Source: Desulfuromonadales bacterium (GTDB taxonomy: Bacteria; Desulfobacterota; Desulfuromonadia; Desulfuromonadales; BM103). From it: a DNA stretch of 10,087 nt. The number at the start of each line of letters is the position of its first letter. Within the stretch, counting starts at the first letter, position 1. The stretch lies in assembly GCA_029859485.1 (NCBI GenBank), contig JAOUDB010000055.1, forward strand, positions 1 to 10,087, in the 5' to 3' direction. The notes under the pieces are model-generated. The model did not search any database. It was not told the DNA's origin and saw nothing but the letters and a program-made list of their open reading frames with translations. Made by a program: the position numbers and the translations under genes. Of this stretch, positions 1-6,699 are shown piece by piece.

Positions 1-581
1 AGTACATGACCCTGATCCACCGTGCGATTCGTCGAGCGGACCTGCCGGTTAAATACTCTGCGGGCTTCCATCCGGCACCGCGCATCAGCTTTGGAGACGC
101 CCTGCCTTTGGGAGTTTCAAGCGAAGCTGAACTTATCGACCTGGAGTTAAGGGAGCCATGTCTCGCTCAAGAGGCGCTCACTCGGCTTAACCGGGAGCTT
201 CCGGAAGGGGTCGAGGTGTTGGCCGCTACGAGTTGGCCACGCAAAGGGGAATCACCGGCAAACAGTCTCTTTACCGCGACTTTCAAAGTCCCTCTTCCAG
301 AAGATACAGAGGAACACTTTGAGAAACGATTGACCGCTTTCCTCGAGCAGGAGACGGTTCTGGGCACAAGAATGAAAAAAGATCGCCCCGTGGAGATCAA
401 CCTGCGCCCCTGGGTTCATAATCTGAAACGACAGGGCAACCTTTTGTGGATGGACATGCATTGCGGCAGCCCGCTCTTCCTCGCGGCATTCCTGTTGGAC
501 AAAGATGTCGAAGAGGTACGATCACTCGGCATATGTAAAACCGCCGTCGAGTTGAAAGAACAGGATATACAGTTAGATTAA
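1..581 (+). CDS. DUF2344 (TIGR03936) radical-SAM-linked protein, C-terminal part, 5' truncated
   Basis: The reading frame is open from base 3 and ends at TAA 579-581. The first ATG (base 6) is probably internal, because the family normally starts earlier with a Leu-Ser-His-Leu type segment before the conserved stretch that begins here (RRADLPVKYSAGFHPAPR, then a SFGDALPLGV-like segment). About 192 residues are visible. Family knowledge: this domain occurs either alone or fused behind a B12-binding radical SAM domain (TIGR03960), and in delta-proteobacteria it often sits directly upstream of rng. Its biochemical role is not established. The missing start prevents deciding between a stand-alone and a fused form. 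The end is solid: a 155-base gap separates it from rng. No membrane segment or zinc motif is seen. Confidence 0.8.
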   Translation, partial: YMTLIHRAIRRADLPVKYSAGFHPAPRISFGDALPLGVSSEAELIDLELREPCLAQEALTRLNRELPEGVEVLAATSWPRKGESPANSLFTATFKVPLPEDTEEHFEKRLTAFLEQETVLGTRMKKDRPVEINLRPWVHNLKRQGNLLWMDMHCGSPLFLAAFLLDKDVEEVRSLGICKTAVELKEQDIQLD

Positions 582-681
582 TAGAGAGAGTGACAGGCAA
601 TGTCGCGAAGCACTCCAGCCTGCGGACGAAGCCGTTAAGAGACCCTGTCTTATTGAGCTCCTGCGGGTCGGAGAAAACAAA

Positions 682-710
682 TTTACGCATTTTCAATTTT
701 CACATATTAA
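682..710 (+). promoter_or_regulatory. possible sigma-70 promoter for rng
   Basis: In the AT-rich end of the 155-base gap before rng, TTTACG (682-687) and TATTAA (705-710) each match four of six consensus bases and are exactly 17 bases apart. Transcription would start near 717, leaving a short leader containing the Shine-Dalgarno AAGGAG (724-729). The rest of the gap (582-681) has no convincing gene or terminator. It holds only a repeated CCTGCGG (619-625 and 660-666) and a weak GACCC/GGGTC pairing (641-645 with 665-669). The promoter call is a sequence match only. Confidence 0.35.
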
Positions 711-736
711 ACTTTTAACCTTGAAGGAGACAGCCC

Positions 737-2248
737 ATGACCAAAGAACTGGTCATCAACACCACGTCCCATGAGACGAGGATTGCCCTCCTGGAGAGCG
801 GCCACATTGCCGAGCTCTACATCGAGCGCAACCGTGAACTGGGAATTGTCGGCAACATCTACCGCGGCAGAGTCATCCGGGTGCTCCCTGGCATGCAGGC
901 GGCCTTCGTTGATATCGGTCTGGAGAAAGCAGCCTTCCTCTATGTCGCCGACGTTCTCGATGAGATGGAAGCCGTAGAGCATTATGTCGAGGTTGGCCAT
1001 CGTCACGATCAGCACAGTGAAGAGACGAGTGAAGAGCGCCCGCCGCTACCGCCGATCGAAGAACTGCTGCAGGAAGGCCAGGAGATCCTGGTTCAGGTTG
1101 CCAAGGAACCGCTCGGCACCAAGGGTGCACGCATCACGTCGCACATCTCACTGCCGGGACGCAACCTGGTCTATATGCCCACGGTCGACCATGTCGGCAT
1201 CTCCCGCCGCATCGAGAACGAGGAAGAACGGGATCGCCTGAAGCACCTGATCGATGTCATGCGCCCGGAGGGGACCGGTTTCATCGTCCGCACCGTGGCC
1301 GAAAGCCGAGACGGTGAAGAACTCAAGGCCGACATGGACTATCTGGTCAACCTCTGGGAAAAAATCAGTGAGCACTGCGAAGACAAAGGCGCACCCTGCC
1401 TGATCCATTCGGATCTCGATGTCACCAGCAAGGTTTTGCGCGACATCCTCACAGAAGACGTCTCGCGGATCATCGTTGACAGCCCCGTCGAGTTCGACAA
1501 AATCGGCAGTTTTCTGAACACCTTTATGCCTGGACACAATTTCCAGGTCGACCAGTACAAAGGTAATGAGCCGATTTTTGACAGTTTTGGTCTCGAGGTG
1601 GAGATCGCCCGTGCGCTCGGACGGAAAGTCTGGCTGAAGAGCGGCGGCTACATCATTATCGAGCAGACAGAAGCTCTTACGGCGGTCGATGTCAACACCG
1701 GGCGCTTTGTCGGCAAGCACAATCTCGAAGACACGATTCTCAAGACCAACCTCGAGGCAGTCAAAGAAGTTGCCTTCCAGTTGCGCCTGCGCAACATCGG
1801 TGGCCTGATCATTATCGACTTTATCGATATGGAGAAAGAGGCCCACCGTGAGAAGGTGCACGGCTCACTGGAAGAAGTTCTCAAAAACGACAAGTCGAAA
1901 ACCAACATCCTCAAGATCTCGGAACTTGGACTGGTCGAAATGACCCGCAAGCGGGTTCGTGAAAGTATCGGCCGCACCCTGTGCGAAGCCTGTCCTTACT
2001 GTGACGGCAAAGGGTATGTGAAAAGCCGCACCACAACTGTTTATGAAATTTTCCGTGAGCTGCAACGAGAGATGGGGCCGGCACCGGGCTATCGCATGAC
2101 CCTGTTGGTTCATCCCGACATTGCTTCGCTTCTCTATGATGATGAACGTCACGGCATCGAAGAGTTGGAGAAAAAGTTCGAAAAACAGATTACGATTACG
2201 GCACGCCAAAGCTTTCACCTTGAGCAGTTTGAAATCATTGTCGGCTAA
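737..2248 (+). CDS. rng: ribonuclease G (RNase E/G family endoribonuclease)
   Basis: A single-strand-specific endoribonuclease of 503 residues (E. coli RNase G is about 490), acting in the cytoplasm on rRNA precursors and mRNA decay. The N-terminal S1 RNA-binding domain spans roughly residues 38-125 and begins with GNIYRGRVIRVLPGMQAAF. An acidic, His-rich loop lies at about 84-100. The RNase H-like and DNase I-like catalytic parts follow. The Mg-binding aspartates are D318 (in TAVDVNTG) and D361 (in IIIDFIDM), 43 residues apart as in RNase E D303 and D346. The zinc-link CPxC is C419/C422. No long RNase E-type disordered C-terminal scaffold is present, so RNase G is the better name. The start is supported by AAGGAG seven bases upstream and by alignment of MTKELVIN with RNase G N-termini. 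The next gene has its own promoter. Confidence 0.95.
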   Translation: MTKELVINTTSHETRIALLESGHIAELYIERNRELGIVGNIYRGRVIRVLPGMQAAFVDIGLEKAAFLYVADVLDEMEAVEHYVEVGHRHDQHSEETSEERPPLPPIEELLQEGQEILVQVAKEPLGTKGARITSHISLPGRNLVYMPTVDHVGISRRIENEEERDRLKHLIDVMRPEGTGFIVRTVAESRDGEELKADMDYLVNLWEKISEHCEDKGAPCLIHSDLDVTSKVLRDILTEDVSRIIVDSPVEFDKIGSFLNTFMPGHNFQVDQYKGNEPIFDSFGLEVEIARALGRKVWLKSGGYIIIEQTEALTAVDVNTGRFVGKHNLEDTILKTNLEAVKEVAFQLRLRNIGGLIIIDFIDMEKEAHREKVHGSLEEVLKNDKSKTNILKISELGLVEMTRKRVRESIGRTLCEACPYCDGKGYVKSRTTTVYEIFRELQREMGPAPGYRMTLLVHPDIASLLYDDERHGIEELEKKFEKQITITARQSFHLEQFEIIVG

Positions 2249-2257
2249 GATTTTTTC

Positions 2258-2287
2258 TTGACATGCTTATACCGACGGACGTATAAG
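2258..2287 (+). promoter_or_regulatory. strong sigma-70 promoter for rplU-rpmA
   Basis: A perfect -35 TTGACA (2258-2263) is followed after 18 bases by TATAAG (2282-2287, five of six consensus bases). It begins ten bases after the rng stop codon, so rplU-rpmA can be transcribed independently of rng. The predicted start is near 2293-2295, giving a leader of about 55 bases. This is the best promoter match in the window, as expected for ribosomal protein genes. Confidence 0.75.
2266..2287 (+). repeat. inverted repeat across the rplU promoter spacer and -10
   Basis: CTTATAC (2266-2272) and GTATAAG (2281-2287) are perfect seven-base inverted arms around an eight-base centre. The right arm contains the whole -10 element. 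The geometry would suit an operator for a dimeric regulator, but could be a by-product of the AT-rich promoter. No specific regulator is recognised. Confidence 0.45.
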
Positions 2288-2292
2288 TACCA

Positions 2293-2328
2293 GTTCCTGA
2301 ACGGACCAAGGTCCGTAATCCAAGGAAC
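2293..2328 (+). promoter_or_regulatory. structured 5' leader hairpin upstream of rplU
   Basis: The predicted transcript begins almost exactly at a two-tier hairpin. The outer stem is GTTCC (2293-2297) with GGAAC (2324-2328). The inner stem is ACGGAC (2301-2306) with GTCCGT (2311-2316), closed by the loop CAAG. An asymmetric internal loop (TGA opposite AATCCAA) separates them. The Shine-Dalgarno GAGGTG (2335-2340) follows seven bases later and stays free. Ribosomal protein operons are often autoregulated through such leaders, and an L21 leader is known in Firmicutes. Whether this one binds L21 or L27, or merely protects the 5' end, cannot be told from one sequence. Confidence 0.5.
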
Positions 2329-2348
2329 GAAAGCGAGGTGTATAGGCT

Positions 2349-2657
2349 ATGTACGCGGTCATTAAAACCGGAGGAAAACAGTATAAAGTTTCCGCAGGCG
2401 ACCTTCTTAAGGTCGAAAAACTTGCTGGTGCGGTGGGTGAAACCATCGAACTGGACGAAGTCCTCATGGTTGGCGGAGAAGAGGTTAAAATCGGAACACC
2501 TCTCTTACCTAATGCGAAAGTAACAGCAACGATCGTTGAGCAGGGTAAAGATAAAAAAATCCTGGTCTTCAAATCGAAGCGTCGTAAAAACTATCGCAAG
2601 AAGTACGGCCACCGTCAGCCCCTCACCCGTCTCAAGATAACGAATATTGAAGCTTAA
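2349..2657 (+). CDS. rplU: 50S ribosomal protein L21 (bL21)
   Basis: A 102-residue protein, close to the 103 of E. coli L21, that binds 23S rRNA in the large subunit. The N-terminus [14 protein letters not shown] is the classic L21 start. The family signature lies at residues 74-97, where a basic run rich in Lys and Arg is followed by [11 protein letters not shown]. The start is fixed by this N-terminus and by GAGGTG (2335-2340) eight bases upstream. The gene is paired with rpmA, as in most bacteria, with eleven bases between them. Its stop codon overlaps the rpmA ribosome-binding site, which favours coupled expression. Transcription likely starts at the promoter at 2258-2287 and runs through the structured leader. 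Confidence 0.98.
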   Translation: MYAVIKTGGKQYKVSAGDLLKVEKLAGAVGETIELDEVLMVGGEEVKIGTPLLPNAKVTATIVEQGKDKKILVFKSKRRKNYRKKYGHRQPLTRLKITNIEA

Positions 2658-2668
2658 GGAGTAGACTC

Positions 2669-2920
2669 ATGGCTCATAAAAAAGGTGTCGGCAGTACTAG
2701 AAACGGCCGAGATAGCGCAGGCAAACGCCTCGGAGTCAAGCGTTACGATGGCCAACTGGTAACAGCCGGATCAATTCTGGTTCGCCAGCGCGGCACGACC
2801 ATTCACCCCGGCAACAATGTCGGTTGCGGCAAAGACTACACTCTCTTTGCTCTGGTTGAAGGCAAGGTCAAATTCGAACGTCTCGGCAAAGACCGCAAGA
2901 AAGTTAGCGTCTACGCTTAA
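2669..2920 (+). CDS. rpmA: 50S ribosomal protein L27 (bL27)
   Basis: An 83-residue protein (E. coli 85) whose flexible N-terminal tail reaches toward the peptidyl-transferase centre. The start [16 protein letters not shown] is nearly invariant in the family, as are the RQRGT and HPGNNVG segments (about residues 39-52). No extra N-terminal cleavage peptide of the Firmicutes type precedes MAHKK, so the protein looks ready to use after Met removal. The Shine-Dalgarno TAAGGAG (2655-2661) overlaps the rplU stop codon. The intrinsic terminator at 2943-2979 closes the unit. Confidence 0.98.
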   Translation: MAHKKGVGSTRNGRDSAGKRLGVKRYDGQLVTAGSILVRQRGTTIHPGNNVGCGKDYTLFALVEGKVKFERLGKDRKKVSVYA

Positions 2921-2942
2921 GGTCAGACTCCCGAACAACTTG

Positions 2943-2979
2943 AAAAACCCGAGGTTCTTTAGTGAGCTTCGGGTTTTTT
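2943..2979 (+). terminator. intrinsic terminator of rplU-rpmA
   Basis: The stem 2943-2957 pairs with 2964-2978, with two G-U wobbles, around the six-base loop TTTAGT. The core is ACCCGA against TCGGGT. The descending arm ends in six T (2974-2979). It lies 22 bases after the rpmA stop. The A-run on the left makes it symmetric, so it could act on both strands, though no convergent gene exists here. Confidence 0.9.
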
Positions 2980-3018
2980 ATGTTAAGACTTTAAATAACA
3001 GAGAAGGATTCAAGGACA

Positions 3019-3075
3019 ATGGTTAAGGGCCTCCCCCTGAACCTTTTACCCCTTACCCTGAGCCTATTCACATGA
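3019..3075 (+). CDS. possible 18-residue leader peptide overlapping obgE start
   Basis: ATG at 3019 opens a frame encoding MVKGLPLNLLPLTLSLFT that stops at TGA 3073-3075, inside the obgE start (ATGA overlap). GAAGGA (3003-3008) lies ten bases upstream as a possible ribosome-binding site. The obgE ATG itself has only pyrimidine-rich sequence before it, so ribosomes might reach obgE by termination-reinitiation. The peptide is Leu-rich and uncharged after residue 3. Against it: the tract is a low-complexity heptamer repeat with few purines, so an open frame can arise by chance. It is reported as a hypothesis. Confidence 0.3.
   Translation: MVKGLPLNLLPLTLSLFT
3035..3069 (+). repeat. degenerate pyrimidine-rich heptamer tract before obgE
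   Basis: Five consecutive seven-base units each begin with CC: CCCTGAA (3035), CCTTTTA (3042), CCCCTTA (3049), CCCTGAG (3056), CCTATTC (3063). The tract ends two bases before the obgE start codon, occupying the place where a Shine-Dalgarno sequence would be expected. I recall similar CCTTTTACC-type tracts between genes in Geobacter relatives, but this was not checked. Confidence 0.6.
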
Positions 3076-4112
3076 AATTCATTGATGAGGTCAACATACA
3101 CGTCAAGGCTGGCGATGGCGGCCGCGGCTGCCTTTCCTTCCTCCGCGAAAAGTTTGTCCCCCTTGGCGGCCCTGACGGTGGTGACGGCGGTCGTGGCGGT
3201 GATGTCCTGCTTGAAGTGGATACGTCCCTTACGACCCTCCTCGACCTGCGCTACAAACATCACCTTAAGGCCAAGAATGGCATTCCCGGCATGGGCAAGA
3301 ACAAGCACGGTAAAAGTGGCGAAGACCTCGTCATCAAGGTTCCGCCAGGGACCTTGGTCTACGACGACGAGACAGGCGAACTGCTCGCCGACCTGACCAA
3401 AGCCGATCATGGCTTTCTGCTGCTCAAAGGCGGCCAGGGCGGTCGTGGAAATGCCCGGTTCCTGACCTCCACCAATCGTGCGCCCCGTCACACTCAACCC
3501 GGCATGCCCGGCGAAGAACGCATTCTGAGACTGCAGCTCAAGCTGCTCGCCGATGTCGGCCTGGTTGGCTTACCCAACGCTGGGAAATCGACTTTGATTT
3601 CATGTATCTCCGCAGCTCGACCCAAGATTGCCGACTATCCCTTCACGACTCTGGTGCCAAACCTCGGCGTAGTCAAACATGGCGACTTTCGTTCCTTTGT
3701 TATGGCGGACATCCCCGGTCTCATTGAAGGCGCTAGTGACGGCCATGGCCTCGGCGCGCGCTTCTTGCGACATATCGAGCGCACTGACCTCTTTCTGCAT
3801 CTCGTCGACCTCTCCTACTTACAAGAAGGTGACCCGATTGAAAACTTCGAAAAGATCAATCATGAACTCGAACGTTTCAAGCAGGAATTGAGTGAACGTC
3901 CCATGCTGGTCGTCTTTACCAAGCAGGACATTACCGAAGTTCGTGAAAAAACCGAGGAAATTCGCGCCGAGTTCGAGCAGCGCGGCTTCAAGACTTTCGC
4001 CATCTCCGCGGTGACCAGAGAAGGCCTCCCCGAGCTCGTCACGATCATCGCCAGCGAACTTGATCGTATGCGTCAGGCCGACCCGCTTGACAGCTCTGGC
4101 GACGAAGGGTAA
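3072..4112 (+). CDS. obgE: GTPase Obg (CgtA), 50S assembly
   Basis: An essential GTPase of 346 residues that binds the pre-50S particle and links ribosome assembly to ppGpp. The glycine-rich Obg fold covers about residues 1-158, with GDGGRG and GGPDGGDGGRGG-type runs. The G domain follows: P-loop GLPNAGKS (166-173), switch I FTT (191-193), DIPG (213-216), G4 as TKQD (283-286) instead of the usual NKxD, and G5 around SA (312-313). After the G domain only a short acidic tail remains, so the optional OCT domain is absent. The N-terminus MKFIDEV matches the family, which supports the ATG at 3072 even though no Shine-Dalgarno is visible. It follows the rpmA terminator and precedes proB by 40 bases. 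No clear promoter was found, so expression may rely on read-through or a weak promoter near 2980-3000. Confidence 0.97.
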   Translation: MKFIDEVNIHVKAGDGGRGCLSFLREKFVPLGGPDGGDGGRGGDVLLEVDTSLTTLLDLRYKHHLKAKNGIPGMGKNKHGKSGEDLVIKVPPGTLVYDDETGELLADLTKADHGFLLLKGGQGGRGNARFLTSTNRAPRHTQPGMPGEERILRLQLKLLADVGLVGLPNAGKSTLISCISAARPKIADYPFTTLVPNLGVVKHGDFRSFVMADIPGLIEGASDGHGLGARFLRHIERTDLFLHLVDLSYLQEGDPIENFEKINHELERFKQELSERPMLVVFTKQDITEVREKTEEIRAEFEQRGFKTFAISAVTREGLPELVTIIASELDRMRQADPLDSSGDEG

Positions 4113-4134
4113 AATTTTCAGTCTTTTCAACAAC

Positions 4135-4148
4135 TTCTACAAGTAGAA
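4135..4148 (+). repeat. short inverted repeat just before proB
   Basis: TTCTAC (4135-4140) and GTAGAA (4143-4148) are perfect six-base arms around AA, ending four bases before the proB ATG. The right arm covers the place where the ribosome-binding site should be. No good Shine-Dalgarno is otherwise visible. It may be an operator, a small hairpin that limits proB translation, or chance. Confidence 0.4.
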
Positions 4149-4152
4149 TACA

Positions 4153-5274
4153 ATGCGCACAATTCTTCTGGCACATGTCAAACGAGTCGTAATCAAGATC
4201 GGCAGCGGCGTCATCTCCAACGGTGATGGCCTCGACCTCGATCGGATTGCAACCATCTGTGAGGATGTCCACAAACTTCGCCAGCGTGGTTACGAAGTCA
4301 TCCTGGTTTCTTCTGCTGCGGTCGCGGCAGGCAAAGCAGACCTGGGCATTGTTGGCAAACCGAAGACAATTCCTCTGAAACAGGCCGCTGCCGCCATTGG
4401 TCAAAGTCGCCTCATGCGCGCCTACAAAGATTCGTTACGCCAATACGACCTCAAAGCCGGCCAGATTCTCCTGACACGCGATGACCTCGCTAACCGCCGC
4501 CGCTACCTCAATGCACGCAACACATTGATGACTCTGCTCGAATACGGCATTGTACCGATTATCAACGAGAATGATTCAGTCGTGGTTGACGAAATCCGTT
4601 TCGGCGACAACGACAATCTCTCTGCCATGGCCACCAACCTGGTGGAAGCCCAGCTTCTGGTCATTCTCTCCGATGTTGATGGACTCTACGACAGTGACCC
4701 GCGCAAGAATCCAGCGGCGCGACTGGTTTCAGAAGTCGAACGCCTCACCCCCGAGATTGAGGCCATGGCCGGCAACGAAGACACGGACCTCGGCACCGGC
4801 GGCATGACCACCAAGCTCAAAGCCGCCAAGCGAGCCACACTCTTTGGTGCGGGTACGGCCATCATCAATGGCCGCACACCGCACAATCTGCTCCATCTTT
4901 TCGATGGCCATGAACTCGGCACCTACTTCCTGCCAGCGCGCGACCCGATGGCCGCCCGCAAGCACTGGATCGCCTTCACCAAGAAGCCAAAGGGCAAGCT
5001 GATCCTCGACCATGGCGCACAAGCGGCCGTCACAGAGCGCGGCAAAAGCCTTTTACCTTCAGGCATTCATCAGCTTGAAGGTTCGTTTGAGCGTGGCGAC
5101 GCCGTACGTATCTGCGATCTGGATGGCATTGAATTTGCCAAGGGCGTCACCAACTACACCTCAGCAGAACTGGTACGAATCCTCGGCAAAAAGACCAAAG
5201 AGATTGAAGGGATCCTCGGCTACCAGTATGGCGACGAGGTCGTTCACCGCGATAACATGGTGATCAACACATGA
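4153..5274 (+). CDS. proB: glutamate 5-kinase
   Basis: Catalyses ATP-dependent phosphorylation of glutamate to gamma-glutamyl phosphate, the first step of proline synthesis, in the cytoplasm. It has 373 residues (E. coli 367). The amino-acid kinase domain (about 10-260) shows [10 protein letters not shown] (12-21), SSAAVAAG (53-60), the substrate-binding NENDSVV (138-144), FGDND (150-154), [11 protein letters not shown] (173-183) and GTGGM (214-218). A C-terminal PUA domain spans about residues 279-365, as in the full-length enzymes. The Shine-Dalgarno is poor, and an inverted repeat lies directly in front. The stop codon is followed after 13 bases by proA, so the two should be co-transcribed and their products act consecutively. 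Feedback inhibition by proline is typical of the family; the residues responsible were not checked. Confidence 0.96.
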   Translation: MRTILLAHVKRVVIKIGSGVISNGDGLDLDRIATICEDVHKLRQRGYEVILVSSAAVAAGKADLGIVGKPKTIPLKQAAAAIGQSRLMRAYKDSLRQYDLKAGQILLTRDDLANRRRYLNARNTLMTLLEYGIVPIINENDSVVVDEIRFGDNDNLSAMATNLVEAQLLVILSDVDGLYDSDPRKNPAARLVSEVERLTPEIEAMAGNEDTDLGTGGMTTKLKAAKRATLFGAGTAIINGRTPHNLLHLFDGHELGTYFLPARDPMAARKHWIAFTKKPKGKLILDHGAQAAVTERGKSLLPSGIHQLEGSFERGDAVRICDLDGIEFAKGVTNYTSAELVRILGKKTKEIEGILGYQYGDEVVHRDNMVINT

Positions 5275-5287
5275 AGGAGCAAACAAG

Positions 5288-6544
5288 ATGAACGTAGCTG
5301 AACAGATGCTGAAGATCGCGCAGGAGGCCAAAGCGGCATCCCGGATGTTGGCCAGTCTCTCCTCCGCAGTCAAGAACGAACTGCTGCAGAAGATGGCGCA
5401 GGCGCTTATAGACCATACCGAACAGTTGATCGAGTCTAACGAAAAAGACCTGATGGCAGCCCGCGAAGAAGGGCTGGCGCCGGCCATGGTCGATCGCCTG
5501 ACTCTCGACTCGCAACGCATCCGCAGCATGGCAGACGGGCTACGTGAAGTCGCCGACCTTCCTGACCCGGTTGGCGAGATCACCGGCATGTGGCGTCGTC
5601 CCAACGACTTGCAGATCGGCCGCATGCGCATCCCGCTCGGCGTGATCGGTATCGTTTACGAGTCGCGTCCCAACGTCACCGCCGACGCTGCAGGCCTTTG
5701 CCTGAAAAGTGGCAATGCTGTGATTTTGCGTGGCGGTAAAGAGGCGATTCACTCTAACCTGGCGATCGGCAGAATCCTGAAAAATGAATTGGAGCGCATG
5801 CGGCTCCCGACGGCAGCCCTGCAAGTGATCGAAACAACCGACCGAACCGCGGTGCTCGAGCTACTCAAGCTGGAAGAAGAGATCGACCTGATCATTCCAC
5901 GCGGTGGCGAAGGCCTGATTCGTTTTGTCAGTGAGAACTCCCGTATCCCTGTCATCAAACATTACAAGGGCGTCTGTCATACCTTTGTCGATGCCAGCGC
6001 CGACTATGCCAAGGCGGAGAGCATCTGCATCAACGCCAAGGTTCAACGCCCAGGCGTCTGCAACTCCATGGAGACGCTCCTTATCCACCAGGACATCGCC
6101 GAAACGTTCGTCCCCTATATCGCTTCGGCCATGCGCGCCCAGGGCGTCGAACTGCGCGGCTGCGAAACAACCAGAGAGTTTGCCCCGGAGGCACAACCGG
6201 CAACCGAAGAGGATTGGCACGCCGAGTACCTGGACCTGATTCTGGCGGTGCGAGTTGTCGAGAGTCTCGATGAAGCCATTGACCACATCCAGACCTACGG
6301 CTCGCTGCATACGGAGGTCATCGTCACCCGCGATTACGAGAATTCGCAACGATTCCTGCGCGAAGTCAACTCGAGTGTCGTCATGATCAACGCCTCATCG
6401 CGTTTTTCCGATGGCAATCAATTTGGGCTCGGTGCAGAAATCGGCATTTCAACAACAAAGCTGCATTCATTCGGCCCTATGGGACTCGAAGATTTGACGA
6501 CGCGTAAGTTCATCGTCCTTGGTGACGGTCAGATTCGGACCTGA
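5288..6544 (+). CDS. proA: gamma-glutamyl phosphate reductase
   Basis: An NADPH-dependent reductase of the aldehyde-dehydrogenase superfamily that converts gamma-glutamyl phosphate to glutamate 5-semialdehyde, which cyclises on the way to proline. It has 418 residues (E. coli 417). The visible family motifs are [13 protein letters not shown] (118-130), [15 protein letters not shown] (139-153), the catalytic cysteine C258 in [12 protein letters not shown], and the C-terminal NASSRFSDG (368-376) and [11 protein letters not shown] (379-389). The start is supported by AAGGAG (5274-5279), which begins at the last base of the proB stop codon, eight bases upstream. Nothing is missing. The next gene is 155 bases away. 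The final proline enzyme gene, proC, is not in this window. Confidence 0.97.
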   Translation: MNVAEQMLKIAQEAKAASRMLASLSSAVKNELLQKMAQALIDHTEQLIESNEKDLMAAREEGLAPAMVDRLTLDSQRIRSMADGLREVADLPDPVGEITGMWRRPNDLQIGRMRIPLGVIGIVYESRPNVTADAAGLCLKSGNAVILRGGKEAIHSNLAIGRILKNELERMRLPTAALQVIETTDRTAVLELLKLEEEIDLIIPRGGEGLIRFVSENSRIPVIKHYKGVCHTFVDASADYAKAESICINAKVQRPGVCNSMETLLIHQDIAETFVPYIASAMRAQGVELRGCETTREFAPEAQPATEEDWHAEYLDLILAVRVVESLDEAIDHIQTYGSLHTEVIVTRDYENSQRFLREVNSSVVMINASSRFSDGNQFGLGAEIGISTTKLHSFGPMGLEDLTTRKFIVLGDGQIRT

Positions 6545-6575
6545 CAAAAACAGGACTGATTAGACAAGATCTTAC

Positions 6576-6668
6576 TTCAACGCAGAGACACACAGATGCG
6601 GAGAGATTTTTTCTGACGGCGCCAGAGAGAATGGCGTTTTCTCTTTGGCTCAGTGCCTTTGCGTTAAA
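6576..6668. repeat. 93-base element with imperfect terminal inverted repeats (AACGCAGAG type)
   Basis: Nearly fills the 155-base gap between proA and nadD. The left end TTCAACGCAGAGACACACAG (6576-6595) matches the reverse complement of the right end (6649-6668) at 15 of 20 positions, with AACGCA fully conserved. A small hairpin lies inside. It contains no gene. It resembles the AACGCAGAGACGCAGAG-type intergenic repeats that I recall as common in several environmental bacterial genomes, including delta-proteobacteria. A decayed mobile miniature element or a palindromic repeat of REP character are both possible. Confidence 0.5.
6619..6646 (+). terminator. weak possible terminator after proA
   Basis: GCGCCA (6619-6624) pairs with TGGCGT (6632-6637) around a seven-base loop, with one G-U pair, followed by TTTCTCTTT. 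An alternative, mutually exclusive stem AGAGAGAA (6624-6631) with TTTTCTCT (6637-6644) is also possible. The T-run is interrupted, so termination would be modest. It lies inside the inverted-repeat element, which may have supplied it. Confidence 0.35.
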
Positions 6669-6699
6669 AATTATGACCATTTTGCCTTGGACTTAAACC

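Noticed and set aside
582..681. Possible small gene or regulatory RNA in the gap before rng
   Set aside because: Short frames starting at 590 (GTG) and 600 (ATG) lack proper ribosome-binding sites, and the pairings seen are only five bases with a long loop.
1148..1861. 237-codon open frame on the - strand
   Set aside because: It lies wholly antisense within rng, whose family motifs are continuous on the + strand. Its translation matches no family I recognise and no ribosome-binding site stands out.
2251..2256. Run of six T after the rng stop, as a terminator
   Set aside because: No stable hairpin precedes it, and the run sits directly before the -35 of the rplU promoter.
2991..3497. 168-codon open frame on the - strand over the obgE start
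   Set aside because: It is antisense to the glycine-rich Obg domain, where GC-rich codons keep the opposite frame open. It crosses the upstream gap only by chance.
6673..6696. Seven-codon ORF just before nadD
   Set aside because: It has no ribosome-binding site and begins in the AT-rich edge of the repeat element. It is too short and unsupported to call.
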